Assembly: GCA_039929265.1 (NCBI GenBank)
Contig: JBDSRN010000165.1
Coordinates: 1-15,570, forward strand
DNA from: ZC4RG30 sp039929265
GTDB lineage: Bacteria; Pseudomonadota; Gammaproteobacteria; Steroidobacterales; Steroidobacteraceae
Reading direction: 5' to 3'
Length of the DNA stretch: 15,570 nucleotides
Shown: piece after piece, positions 6,384 through 14,612 of the stretch
Layout: each line of letters opens with the position of its first letter
Position numbering within the stretch: the stretch's first letter is position 1
Position numbers and translations under genes: made by a program
Notes under the pieces: generated by a model
The model's database searches: none
The model's input: the letters and a program-made list of their open reading frames with translations, nothing else
What the model was told of the DNA's origin: nothing

Positions 6384-7349
6384 CTACTGCCGGGGTGCGG
6401 CTTTGTTGATCCGCAGCGCGCGCGGCAGGCTGAACACCACGTTCTCTTCCCGGCCCTTCGTCTCAAGGGCAATCCTGCCGCCCCAGGCGCGCAGCTGATC
6501 CACCACCTGCTGCACCAGCAGCTCGGGCGCGGACGCACCGGCGGTCACGCCGACGGTGTGCTTGCCCTCGAACCATTCGCGCTTCAGGTTATCCGGGCCA
6601 TCGACGAGATAGCCTGCAATGCCCGCGCGTTCCGCGAGCTCGCGCAGACGGTTGGAATTCGAACTCGTCTCGGAACCCACGACGACCAGGGCATCGCAAT
6701 GCGCAAGCAGTCCTTTGACCGCATCCTGGCGATTCTGCGTCGCGTAGCAGATGTCCTCGATGCGCGGGGCCTGCAACTTCGGGAAGCGCAGCTTCAGCGC
6801 ATCGACAATGGCAGCCGTATCGTCCACCGACAGCGTGGTCTGCGTGACGAATGCGAGCGACTCGGGATTGCGCGGTTGGAGCCTGGCAACGTCGGCGACG
6901 CTCTCGATCAGGTGGATCTGTCCGCCATGCGAGTTGTCGAAACGACCCATCGTGCCTTCCACTTCCGGATGCCCCGCGTGGCCGATGAGCACGACGTCGC
7001 GCGCATCATGCGCATAGCGTGACACCTCGAGATGCACCTTCGTGACCAGCGGGCAAGTCGCGTCGAACACCTTCAGCGCGCGACGTTTCGCCTCGGCCTC
7101 GACCGCGCTTGACACACCATGAGCGGAAAAGATCACCGTGGCGCAATCCGGCACCGCATCGAGCTCCTCGACGAACACGGCACCGAGCTTGCGCAGGCGA
7201 TCGACGACATGACGGTTGTGCACGACCTCGTGGCGCACGTAGATCGGCGCGCCGAACAGCTCGATGGCGCGCTCGACGATATCGATCGCGCGATCGACGC
7301 CCGCGCAGAAGCCGCGGGGGTTGGCGAGCATGATGCGTATCTCACTCAT
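6384..7349 (-). CDS. ispH: 4-hydroxy-3-methylbut-2-enyl diphosphate reductase IspH
   Basis: Last enzyme of the MEP pathway: it reduces HMBPP to isopentenyl and dimethylallyl diphosphate with an oxygen-sensitive [4Fe-4S] cluster in the cytoplasm. The three cluster cysteines are visible: Cys15 in PRGFCAGV, Cys99 in FDATCPLVTKVH and Cys201 in DICYATQNRQ. The substrate-binding HAGHPEVEGTMG (124-135), VTQTTLS and SETSSNSNRL motifs are also present. The length of 321 residues matches E. coli IspH. The open frame extends 39 codons upstream, but MSEIRIMLANPRGF is the family start, so the ATG at 7349 is used; it overlaps the lspA end by 8 bases. It is the last gene of the murJ-ribF-ileS-lspA-ispH operon and lacks the usual fkpB neighbour. 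Confidence 0.96.
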   Translation of the reverse strand: MSEIRIMLANPRGFCAGVDRAIDIVERAIELFGAPIYVRHEVVHNRHVVDRLRKLGAVFVEELDAVPDCATVIFSAHGVSSAVEAEAKRRALKVFDATCPLVTKVHLEVSRYAHDARDVVLIGHAGHPEVEGTMGRFDNSHGGQIHLIESVADVARLQPRNPESLAFVTQTTLSVDDTAAIVDALKLRFPKLQAPRIEDICYATQNRQDAVKGLLAHCDALVVVGSETSSNSNRLRELAERAGIAGYLVDGPDNLKREWFEGKHTVGVTAGASAPELLVQQVVDQLRAWGGRIALETKGREENVVFSLPRALRINKAAPRQ

Positions 7350-7836
7350 TGGTCTTGCTGCGGCGCATGTCCAGGAAGGCGTCCAGCAACAATAACCCCG
7401 CGCCGACGGTAATGCAGGCATCGGCCACGTTGAACGCCGGAAAATAGTGCCCCTTCCAGTGCGCAAGAACGAAGTCCACCACGTATCCGAGGCGCAGACG
7501 GTCGATCACGTTGCCGAGTGCGCCGCCCATGATGAGCGCGAGCGAGATCGACAGCATGCGTTGCCGCCGCCCATCGAGGCGCTTGAGCCAGACGCCGATC
7601 ACCACGCTGACCACGACCGCGAGCCCGACGAACACCCAGCGCTGCCAACCGCCCGCACCAGCAAGGAAACTGAACGCGGCACCCGTGTTGTACACATGCG
7701 TGATCGCAAGCACCGGCAGCACAGACCTTGTCTCGTACAACGCGAACGTCTCGAGGATCCACAGCTTGCTGAGCTGGTCGGCCACGATGGAGCCGCCCGT
7801 GAGCCATAACCACGGCAATCCCGTGCGCGCGTTCAT
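7342..7836 (-). CDS. lspA: Lipoprotein signal peptidase (signal peptidase II)
   Basis: Inner-membrane aspartyl protease that removes the signal peptide from diacylglyceryl-prolipoproteins. At 164 residues it equals E. coli LspA, with four hydrophobic segments near 9-24, 64-84, 95-110 and 132-155. The catalytic pair is visible as Asp112 in GNVIDRLRLGYVVDF and Asp139 in FPAFNVADACI. ADQLSK near the start and YNTGAAFSFL (49-58) are further family motifs. The ATG at 7836 overlaps the ileS stop as ATGA, so the longer open frame through the end of ileS is rejected. The C-terminus is a short basic tail. ileS-lspA linkage is conserved in gammaproteobacteria. Confidence 0.96.
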   Translation of the reverse strand: MNARTGLPWLWLTGGSIVADQLSKLWILETFALYETRSVLPVLAITHVYNTGAAFSFLAGAGGWQRWVFVGLAVVVSVVIGVWLKRLDGRRQRMLSISLALIMGGALGNVIDRLRLGYVVDFVLAHWKGHYFPAFNVADACITVGAGLLLLDAFLDMRRSKTNE

Positions 7837-10673
7837 GCGTACCGCCTGATCTCGGGATGTCCGGTGATGTTGCCAACGCAGCGCTCGCACAGCTCCGGAT
7901 GTTGCAACACAGTTCCAACTGTCGGGCGGCGATGCCAGCAGCGCACGCACTTCGCGGCTTCGCTCACCGACACCTTGAGCCACACGCCCGAATTGCTCGC
8001 ACCCGCAGCGCCCGCGAACACCGGCACCGCTTCGGCGAGACCAGTGGTCACCTGGTGCACGCGCGCGGCGGAGGTGATCGTGATGAACCGCAGCTCGTCA
8101 CCGAGCGCGGCGAACCGCGGATACGCGTCGGGCAGACAGTAGATGTCGAGCTCCGCATCGAGCGGCGCACCGATACTGCCGGCCTCGCGCAGCTTCTCGA
8201 GCTCCTTGTTCACTTCACCGCGCAACGCGATCAGCGCCGTCCAGTCCAGTGACGGGGCCGGCGTTGCCGGCAGGTCGTACCATGTGGTGAGGAACACCGA
8301 ATCCGCGCTTCGCCCGGGGATCTGCTGCCAGATCTCCTCCGCCGTGAACGACAGGATCGGCGCGAGCCAGCGCGTCATCGACTGAAGGATGTGGTACATC
8401 GCGGTCTGCGCACTGCGACGCGGCAGGCTGTCGGCAGGCGTCGTGTACAACCGGTCCTTGGTGATCTCGAGATAGAAGCCGCCGAGATCCAGCACGCAGA
8501 AGTTGTGCACCTTCTGATAGATCGCGTGGAACTGGTAGTCGCGATAGGCGGCCGTGACTTCTTCCTGCAACGCTGCGGTACTGGCGATCGCCCATGCATC
8601 CAGCCCCACGAGCGCATCGGGAGCGAGCAGATGCTGCGCGGGATCGAAGCCATGCAGGTTGCCGAGCAGGAAGCGCACGGTGTTGCGCATGCGCCGATAG
8701 GAATCCGACATGCGCCGCAGGATCTCGTCCGACACGCTCATTTCGCTGGTGTATTCGGTAGCCGCGACCCACAGGCGCAGTACGTCCGCGCCCAGCGTCG
8801 CCATCACCTTGTCGGGGGCGATCACGTTGCCGAGTGACTTGGACATCTTGCGCCCCTTGTCGTCGACCACGAAGCCGTGTGTCAGCACTCCTTTATAGGG
8901 TGCGCGTGAGTTCAGCGCCTCGGACATCAGCAGTGAGGAATGAAACCAGCCGCGATGCTGATCCGAGCCCTCGAGATACAGATCCACCGGCCCGACAAGC
9001 TCCGACCGCAGATGCGCGACGCATTCGAACGACAGGCCGGAGTCGGCCCACACGTCCATCACGTCGGTGACCTTCTCGTACTCGTCGGCCTCCGCGCCCA
9101 GCAGGCTCGCAGCCTCCAGATCGAACCACGCATCGATGCCGCCCTGCTCTACACGCTGCGCAACCTCTTCGATGAGCTCGAGCGTGCGCGGATGCCACAG
9201 ACCCGTTTCCTTGTGCACGAACAACGTGATCGGCACGCCCCACGTGCGCTGCCGCGAGATGCACCAGTCCGGGCGCGTCTCGATCATGCTTGCGATGCGC
9301 TGCTCGCCCCACGCGGGCGTCCACTTCACGCCGGGGATGTCGCGCAGCGCATCCTTGCGCAGGCCCGCAGCATCCATGGAGATGAACCACTGCGGTGTCG
9401 CGCGGAAGATCAGCGGCGCGTGATGGCGCCAGCAATGCGGATAGCTGTGCCGCAGCGGCTCGTGATGCAGCAAATGCCCGCTCGCGCGCAGCGTCTCGAT
9501 GATGAGCTTGCCACCCTCCTCGAGCTTCATGCCACCGACCAGGGGCGTCGCAGGGAAAAATCGCCCGCCACCATCCACCGGATTGTTCACCGGCAGCTTG
9601 TAGCGCGAGCCCGCAACGTAGTCTTCCTGGCCATGCGCAGGAGCGGTGTGAACCGCGCCCGTGCCAGCATCCAGCGTCACATGCTCGCCGAGGATCACCG
9701 GCACTTCGCGCGGCTGGAACGGATGCCGCAGCGGCAGCAGATCCAGCACGCGTCCTTCGAAGCTCGCGAGCGAGCGCACCTCGGTCAGGCCCATACGCGC
9801 CAACGCCGCCTCTTTCAAACCGGCAGCGAGCACAAGCAGCCGCGGCGACACCGCCTCGCCCGAGCGCACCTGCAGCAGCTGATACTCGAACTGCGGATGC
9901 AACGACACCGCCTCGTTCGCCGGCAGCGTCCAGGGAGTCGTCGTCCAGATTGGAATCGCGACACTCGCGTCCGGAGGAAGCGGTGATTGCAGCACGACGC
10001 GATGCGCGAGTGCGCCTGCATCGACGACCTCGACCGCGACGTCGATCGCCTGCGAGGTCTTGTCCTCGTATTCGACTTCGGCTTCGGCGAGCGCCGAGCG
10101 GCAATCGATGCACCAGTACACGGGCTTCGCACCCTTGTAGAGGTGCCCGTTGCGGATCAGCTTCGCGAGCGCACGAATCTGCTGCGCCTCGTACAGCGGA
10201 TCGAGCGTGAGATACGGTTTGTCCCAGTCGCCGAGCACGCCGAGCCGTTTGAAGTCGCGGCGCTGCAGATCGATCTGCTCCAGTGCGTAGGCCCTGCACG
10301 CGGCGCGAAACGCGCGGGCGTCGAGCTTCTGCCCGGGACGCCCGTGCTTCTTCTCCACCTGCAGTTCGATCGGCAGGCCGTGGCAATCCCAGCCCGGGAT
10401 GTACGGCGAATCGAAGCCGTCGAGTGCGCGCGACTTGACGATCATGTCCTTCAGAATCTTGTTCGCCGCGTGACCGATGTGGATCGCGCCATTCGCGTAC
10501 GGCGGACCATCGTGCAGCACGAAGCGCGGGCGGCCTTTGCCCAGCGCCCGCTGCTGCGCGTAGATGTTCTTTTCTTCCCACCAGGTCTGCAGCGCCGGCT
10601 CACGCCGCGCGAGGTCCGCCTTCATGGCGAAGGCAGTTTCGGGAAGATTGACGGTGCTCTTGTATTCAGCCAC
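7833..10673 (-). CDS. ileS: Isoleucyl-tRNA synthetase
   Basis: Class I aminoacyl-tRNA synthetase that charges tRNA-Ile and edits misactivated valine. The 946-residue length matches bacterial-type IleRS. The nucleotide-binding HIGH motif lies at 65-68 within DGPPYANGAIHIGHAANKIL. The CP1 editing domain shows WTTTPWTLPANEA (about 243-255) and GTGAVHTAPAHGQEDY (337-352). The KMSKS loop is at 609-613. The C-terminal zinc finger has Cys909, Cys912, Cys929 and Cys932. The start is GTG at 10673, giving VAEYKSTVNLPET with formyl-Met in place of Val; it overlaps the ribF end by 8 bases, with AGAGAG upstream as a possible Shine-Dalgarno. The presence of the C-terminal zinc finger indicates the common bacterial form, not the mupirocin-resistant eukaryote-like one. 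Confidence 0.97.
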   Translation of the reverse strand: MAEYKSTVNLPETAFAMKADLARREPALQTWWEEKNIYAQQRALGKGRPRFVLHDGPPYANGAIHIGHAANKILKDMIVKSRALDGFDSPYIPGWDCHGLPIELQVEKKHGRPGQKLDARAFRAACRAYALEQIDLQRRDFKRLGVLGDWDKPYLTLDPLYEAQQIRALAKLIRNGHLYKGAKPVYWCIDCRSALAEAEVEYEDKTSQAIDVAVEVVDAGALAHRVVLQSPLPPDASVAIPIWTTTPWTLPANEAVSLHPQFEYQLLQVRSGEAVSPRLLVLAAGLKEAALARMGLTEVRSLASFEGRVLDLLPLRHPFQPREVPVILGEHVTLDAGTGAVHTAPAHGQEDYVAGSRYKLPVNNPVDGGGRFFPATPLVGGMKLEEGGKLIIETLRASGHLLHHEPLRHSYPHCWRHHAPLIFRATPQWFISMDAAGLRKDALRDIPGVKWTPAWGEQRIASMIETRPDWCISRQRTWGVPITLFVHKETGLWHPRTLELIEEVAQRVEQGGIDAWFDLEAASLLGAEADEYEKVTDVMDVWADSGLSFECVAHLRSELVGPVDLYLEGSDQHRGWFHSSLLMSEALNSRAPYKGVLTHGFVVDDKGRKMSKSLGNVIAPDKVMATLGADVLRLWVAATEYTSEMSVSDEILRRMSDSYRRMRNTVRFLLGNLHGFDPAQHLLAPDALVGLDAWAIASTAALQEEVTAAYRDYQFHAIYQKVHNFCVLDLGGFYLEITKDRLYTTPADSLPRRSAQTAMYHILQSMTRWLAPILSFTAEEIWQQIPGRSADSVFLTTWYDLPATPAPSLDWTALIALRGEVNKELEKLREAGSIGAPLDAELDIYCLPDAYPRFAALGDELRFITITSAARVHQVTTGLAEAVPVFAGAAGASNSGVWLKVSVSEAAKCVRCWHRRPTVGTVLQHPELCERCVGNITGHPEIRRYA

Positions 10674-11601
10674 TGATGAACTCTCTGCTCAGTATTTCGC
10701 GCGCCTGCGCCGCATCGCGGTGCATCTGCACGACCATCGCATCCAGACTTGAGAACTTCAGCTCGTCGCGCAGGCGCGCCACGAACTCCACTTCGATCTC
10801 ACGCCCGTAGAGATCGCCATTGAAATCGAACACGTGCGCCTCGAGCAGCGGCACGGTGCCATTGACGGTCGGCCGCGTGCCAAGGCTCGCGACGCCATCG
10901 CGCGGCGCGCCCCCGATGCCCAGCACGCGCACGGCGAAAATTCCGTCGGTCGGCGTGCGCTTGCGCCCGAGACGCAGGTTAGCAGTGGGAAAGCCGAGCG
11001 TGCGCCCAAGTTTCTGGCCTGCGATCACGCGCCCGATCATGGAATAGCGGCGACCCAGCAAGCGCCGAGCCTGCTCGAAGTCGCCGCCCGCCAGCGCAGC
11101 GCGAACATCGCTACTGGCAACGCGCCGGCCGTCCAGCGTCACCGCCGGCACAATCTCCACCTCGAATCCGAAGCGGCTGCCTTCGGAGGCAAACCACTGC
11201 GCCGTGGCCTCACCGTTGCGTCCCGCCCGAAAATCATGACCGATGACCAGATGGCGCACACGCGTCGCGCGTAGCAGCTCAGCGAACTCCTCGCCGCTGC
11301 GATCACGCAGCCCGCTCGCGAAACGCAGCGCGCACATCGTGTCGAGGGGGAGCTTCTGCAGTTGCCGCCAGCGCTCGCGGAAGCTCGTGAGCCGCGCGGG
11401 CGGGTTGTCCTTCGCGAAGAACTCCCGCGGCATCGGCTCGAACGTGATCATCATGCTGGCGCATTTCAGGCGCCGCGCCTGTTCGTCCACACGCGCGAGC
11501 AGCGCGCGATGCCCGAGATGCAGGCCATCGAATGTGCCGATGGTCGCGACGCAGTCCGAGGCGCCGGCGGCGCCGAGCGCACGCACCAGCCGCAGCGGCA
11601 T
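10666..11601 (-). CDS. ribF: Bifunctional riboflavin kinase / FAD synthetase
   Basis: Makes FMN and then FAD from riboflavin and ATP in the cytoplasm. The N-terminal nucleotidyltransferase domain shows ATIGTFDGLHLGHRALL with HLGH at 28-31, then VIGHDFRAGRNG (119-130) and VASSDVR (161-167). The C-terminal flavokinase domain shows GRTLGFPTANL (199-209), containing the PTAN motif that binds ATP and flavin. The 311 residues compare with 313 in E. coli. The start MPLRLVRALG aligns with the family start and has GGCGAG six bases upstream. An in-frame ATG at 11628 overlapping the murJ stop as ATGA would add nine residues and is the alternative. The much longer open frame upstream is the antisense-frame shadow of murJ, not a fusion. 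Confidence 0.95.
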   Translation of the reverse strand: MPLRLVRALGAAGASDCVATIGTFDGLHLGHRALLARVDEQARRLKCASMMITFEPMPREFFAKDNPPARLTSFRERWRQLQKLPLDTMCALRFASGLRDRSGEEFAELLRATRVRHLVIGHDFRAGRNGEATAQWFASEGSRFGFEVEIVPAVTLDGRRVASSDVRAALAGGDFEQARRLLGRRYSMIGRVIAGQKLGRTLGFPTANLRLGRKRTPTDGIFAVRVLGIGGAPRDGVASLGTRPTVNGTVPLLEAHVFDFNGDLYGREIEVEFVARLRDELKFSSLDAMVVQMHRDAAQAREILSREFISG

Positions 11602-11624
11602 ACAAGACTCGCCGCGCAGGTGAC

Positions 11625-13184
11625 TCATGCGCCGGTCCGCAGATCGCGGTAACGCATGCCCGTCACCAGCAGCACGCCGAAGTAGGCACCCGCCGCCGCG
11701 GCAATGCCCACCGCGCAGCGGATCGAACGCTCCCACGCCGGGTACGACAACCACTCCACGATGTCGCCGCTGAACCACCACAGTAACGCGCCCATCACCA
11801 CGCAGCCACACACGATGCGGGCCAGGAATTTCCCCCACAGCGAGGAGGGCCGGTACACCCCTTCGCGCATCAGCCCGCGCCACAGCAGCGTCGTGTTGAT
11901 CGCGGCGCTGAGGCTCGTCGACATCGCGAGCAGCGCATGCGGATACGGCACCCCCAGCTTCGCCGCCGGCAGCACGATGCACACGTTCACGCCCACATTG
12001 CAGCCCAGCGCGATCAGCGCGAAACGCACTGGCTTTTTCGTATCCTGACGCGCGTAGTAACCGGGCGCGAGCACCTTCACCAGCGAGAAGCCCATCAGTC
12101 CCCACGAGTACGCCATCAACGCATACGTCGCCATGCGCACGTCCTGCAGGTCGAAGCGCCCGTAGCCGAAGATCGTCGCGGTGAGCGGGCCGGCGAAGAA
12201 CAGCATGCCCACCGCCGCGGGCGTCGCGAGCAGCACGGTGAGGCGCAGCGCCCAGTCGAGCGTCTCCGTGAAACGCTGCTTTGATTGTGCGGCGTGATGC
12301 GCCGACAGGCCCGGCAGGATCACCGTCGCGAGCGCGATGCTGAACACGCCGAGCGGAAACTCCATCAGCCGATCCGCGAAATACAGCGACGCGACGCTGC
12401 CCGTCACGAGGAACGAGGCGATCTGCGTATCCAGTAGAAGACTGATCTGTGCCATAGACGAGCCCAGGATGCCCGGCACCATCAGCCGCCCGATGCGCCG
12501 CACCCCTTCCATCGCGGGGCGCCACCGCGGCCACGCGAGCAGATGCAGGTTGGCCACCGACGGCAGCTGGAACATGAGCTGCAGCAAGCCCGACACGAAC
12601 ACGCCGATCGACAGCACCAGCCCGGGGTTGTTCGAGTCCGTTGCGATGAACACGGTAACGAGGATCATCACCACGTTCATCACCACCTGCGTCAGCGCCG
12701 GAATCGCGAAACGCCCGTAGCTGTTCAGAACGCCGGAGAACAGCGCGGTGAGGGAGACAAAGAACAGGTACGGGAAGGTCCAGCGCAACATCCCGACTGC
12801 CATCTCCGAGCGTCCGTCGATCTGCGCCCAGCCGGGTGCGAAGCAGAAAATGATCACCGGGGCGGCGACGACGCCGATGACGCTCAGCACCAGCAGCAGC
12901 GCCCCGAGCGTGCCCGAGACGCCCGCAATCAGTTCGCGCACGTCCGCGGTCGAGCGACTCGTCTTGTACTGCGAGATAACCGGCACGAACGACTGCGAGA
13001 ACGCCCCTTCGGCGAACAGACGGCGCAGGAAATTGGGGATCTTGTACGCCACCAGGAAGGCGTCCATGAGGGCGCTGGCGCCGAAGCTCTGCGCATAGAT
13101 CATTTCGCGCAGCAGCCCGGTGATGCGCGAGGCGAGTGTCGATAGTCCGACGACACTGGTGCTCTTGAAGATCGCGCGACTCAT
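11625..13184 (-). CDS. murJ: Lipid II flippase MurJ (MviN)
   Basis: Inner-membrane flippase of the MOP superfamily that moves lipid II across the membrane for peptidoglycan synthesis. The 519-residue protein consists almost entirely of hydrophobic segments, consistent with the 14 helices of the family. The family region YKIPNFLRRLFAEGAFSQSF (47-66) is intact. Residues corresponding to the essential Arg18, Arg24, Asp39 and Arg52 of E. coli appear as Arg20, Arg26, Asp41 and Arg54. It is the first gene of the ribF-ileS-lspA-ispH operon and its stop overlaps the longer ribF start option. No Shine-Dalgarno precedes the ATG (upstream bases TCTCATCGCCC), which is odd. Its position between rpsT and ribF is the same as in P. 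aeruginosa. Confidence 0.95.
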   Translation of the reverse strand: MSRAIFKSTSVVGLSTLASRITGLLREMIYAQSFGASALMDAFLVAYKIPNFLRRLFAEGAFSQSFVPVISQYKTSRSTADVRELIAGVSGTLGALLLVLSVIGVVAAPVIIFCFAPGWAQIDGRSEMAVGMLRWTFPYLFFVSLTALFSGVLNSYGRFAIPALTQVVMNVVMILVTVFIATDSNNPGLVLSIGVFVSGLLQLMFQLPSVANLHLLAWPRWRPAMEGVRRIGRLMVPGILGSSMAQISLLLDTQIASFLVTGSVASLYFADRLMEFPLGVFSIALATVILPGLSAHHAAQSKQRFTETLDWALRLTVLLATPAAVGMLFFAGPLTATIFGYGRFDLQDVRMATYALMAYSWGLMGFSLVKVLAPGYYARQDTKKPVRFALIALGCNVGVNVCIVLPAAKLGVPYPHALLAMSTSLSAAINTTLLWRGLMREGVYRPSSLWGKFLARIVCGCVVMGALLWWFSGDIVEWLSYPAWERSIRCAVGIAAAAGAYFGVLLVTGMRYRDLRTGA

Positions 13185-13212
13185 GGGGCGATGAGACTAT
13201 AACCGCCCTCAT

Positions 13213-13241
13213 TTGACTTCGTCGGACCCGCTACGCAAACT
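13213..13241 (+). promoter_or_regulatory. Possible rpsT promoter
   Basis: TTGACT at 13213-13218 is a good sigma70 -35 element. At 17-base spacing the candidate -10 is CAAACT (13236-13241), a poor match to TATAAT, so only the -35 half is convincing. It is placed reasonably, about 40 bases upstream of the rpsT start codon region. Confidence 0.3.
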
Positions 13242-13264
13242 ACGCGCCCCGTTTAGGCGGGTCC
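13224..13264. repeat. 8-bp inverted repeat in the murJ-rpsT intergenic region
   Basis: GGACCCGC at 13224-13231 and GCGGGTCC at 13257-13264 are perfect reverse complements separated by 25 bases. The right arm ends 7 bases before the rpsT Shine-Dalgarno. A smaller competing hairpin, CGCC (13244-13247) with GGCG (13256-13259), shares bases with the right arm. In a plus-strand leader this could hold or release the ribosome-binding site of rpsT, a gene known to be autoregulated in E. coli. That role here is inferred. Confidence 0.4.
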
Positions 13265-13271
13265 CCCTTTC

Positions 13272-13275
13272 GGAG
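13272..13275 (+). promoter_or_regulatory. Ribosome-binding site deciding the rpsT TTG start
   Basis: GGAG lies 6 bases before the TTG at 13282-13284. It marks the TTG as the start codon and argues against the 23-codon upstream extension of the frame, which has no ribosomal-protein-like sequence. Confidence 0.7.
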
Positions 13276-13281
13276 CATCTC

Positions 13282-13545
13282 TTGGCGAATACGAAATCAG
13301 CAGAAAAAGCGGCCCGGCAGTCACAAAAGCATCGCACTGCGAACGTCGCTTTGCGCTCGCGCATGCGCAGCGCCATCCGCAAGGTCACCGAGGCGGTCGA
13401 TGGCAGCAAGAAGGCTGACGCCCAGGCTGCGTACAAGGAAGCCGTGCCGGTCATCGATTCGCTGGTGAACAAGAAAATCATTCATCGCAACAAGGCCGCT
13501 CGCCACAAGAGCCGCCTGTCAGCGAAGGTCAAAGCCCTCAATTAG
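13282..13545 (+). CDS. rpsT: 30S ribosomal protein S20
   Basis: Primary-binding small-subunit ribosomal protein that helps fold 16S rRNA. The protein reads MANTKSAEKAARQSQKHRTA when the TTG start is decoded as Met, and the length of 87 residues is exactly that of E. coli S20. It is strongly basic and helical, ending KSRLSAKVKALN. The rare TTG initiation codon is shared with E. coli rpsT, where it contributes to low-efficiency, autoregulated translation; the same control is likely here but not shown. It is the only plus-strand gene between the murJ and obg blocks. Its stop codon TAG lies inside a hairpin shared with the end of obg. Confidence 0.95.
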   Translation: MANTKSAEKAARQSQKHRTANVALRSRMRSAIRKVTEAVDGSKKADAQAAYKEAVPVIDSLVNKKIIHRNKAARHKSRLSAKVKALN

Positions 13546-13553
13546 GGCTTTTT
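13531..13553. terminator. Shared hairpin terminator at the rpsT and obg 3' ends
   Basis: AAAGCCCT (13531-13538), loop CAATT and AGGGCTTT (13544-13551), then two further T residues, form an intrinsic terminator for rpsT on the plus strand. Read from the minus strand it is an 8-bp hairpin with a T run of three. The rpsT stop (13543-13545) and the obg stop (13540-13538) both fall in the structure, so the coding ends overlap by 8 bases. Confidence 0.75.
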
Positions 13554-14596
13554 GACGGCACGTCCTCGTCGGCTTCGACGCGAGTCGCCGTCTTCGTCAG
13601 CTGATCCATCACCGCCTCGCACAGTTCCTTGGTCCCGGCACCCGTGACACCCGAGATCAGAAACCACTTCCCGCGATAGCGCAGCTTCTTCACGATCGCC
13701 TCGGCAACTGCCTGCGCCTCCTCGTCGGGCAGCAGGTCGCGCTTGTTGATCACGAGCCAGCGCGGCTTCTTCACAAGGTCGGGGCTGAATTTTTTCAGCT
13801 CGCCGACAATCGCCCTGATGTCCCGCACCGCATCCGCGTCCGGATCCACCGGGGCGATGTCGATCAGGTGCAGCAGCACCTTCGTGCGCTGCAGGTGCTT
13901 CAGGAAGCGGATGCCCAACCCCGCCCCCTCTGCCGCGCCCTCGATCAGGCCGGGGATGTCCGCCATGACAAAGGACTGTTGTTCGCGTACGTAAACCACT
14001 CCCAGGTTGGGATACAGCGTTGTGAACGGGTAGTCGGCGATTTTCGGTCGGGCGCCGGAAACGGCGCTGATCAGCGTGGATTTTCCGGCATTCGGCAGCC
14101 CCAGGAGCCCAACGTCGGCGATAACCTTCAATTCGAGCGCGAGCAGGCGCTTGTCGCCGGGCAGGCCGGAGCCATACTGGCGCGGCGCCCGGTTGGTGCT
14201 GCTCTTGAAGCGCTGGTTACCGAAGCCGCCCTTGCCGCCCTTCGCCACCAACAGTTCCGATCCCGCGGTCGCAAGGTCGCCCAGCAGCTCGCCGGTCTCC
14301 GAATCCTTGATGACGGTGCCCACTGGCACGGCGATGAACACGTCCTCGCCGCTGCGCCCTGTGCGATCGCTGCCCGAGCCGGGCTGACCCGACGGGGCCT
14401 TGAACGTGCGCGCGATGCGGAAATCCGCCAGCGTGTTGATGCCCTCGATCGCGCGCAGATGCACGCTGCCGCCGTGCCCGCCATCGCCGCCATCGGGACC
14501 GCCGAAGGGCACGAACTTCTCGCGCCGGAAGCTGACGCAGCCACGCCCGCCGTTGCCGGCCTGCACCTTCATGTTCGCTTCGTCGACGAATTTCAT
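13538..14596 (-). CDS. obg: Obg-family GTPase (ObgE/CgtA)
   Basis: Essential GTPase involved in late 50S ribosome assembly and in growth and stress control. The N-terminal Obg fold (1-158) is glycine-rich, with GNGGRGCVSFRREKFVPFGG and GGDGGHGGSV. The G domain shows G1 GLPNAGKST (166-174), G2 DYPFTTL (188-194), G3 DIPG (213-216), G4 NKRD (284-287) and a G5-like ISGVTGAG (314-321). The 352-residue product ends in an acidic tail, a little shorter than E. coli ObgE (390). The start MKFVDEA is the family start with GGGAAG about 8 bases upstream; the 63-codon open extension runs through the terminator region and is rejected. It follows rplU and rpmA, as in most bacteria. Confidence 0.96.
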   Translation of the reverse strand: MKFVDEANMKVQAGNGGRGCVSFRREKFVPFGGPDGGDGGHGGSVHLRAIEGINTLADFRIARTFKAPSGQPGSGSDRTGRSGEDVFIAVPVGTVIKDSETGELLGDLATAGSELLVAKGGKGGFGNQRFKSSTNRAPRQYGSGLPGDKRLLALELKVIADVGLLGLPNAGKSTLISAVSGARPKIADYPFTTLYPNLGVVYVREQQSFVMADIPGLIEGAAEGAGLGIRFLKHLQRTKVLLHLIDIAPVDPDADAVRDIRAIVGELKKFSPDLVKKPRWLVINKRDLLPDEEAQAVAEAIVKKLRYRGKWFLISGVTGAGTKELCEAVMDQLTKTATRVEADEDVPSKSPN

Positions 14597-14612
14597 TTCA
14601 GTCTTCCCAAAT

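Noticed and set aside
6350..6400. Terminator between convergent pilE and ispH
   Set aside because: Only a bulged CAGTCACT / AGTGGCTACTG pairing is present, without a T-tract; too weak to call.
8893..10581. 562-codon minus-strand open frame in a second frame of ileS
   Set aside because: Arg/Ala-rich shadow frame in high-GC DNA; ileS has all its motifs in the other frame.
10666..13212. Possible giant ribF fusion of 848 codons
   Set aside because: The upstream half is an out-of-frame reading of murJ. RibF starts normally at 11601 (or 11628).
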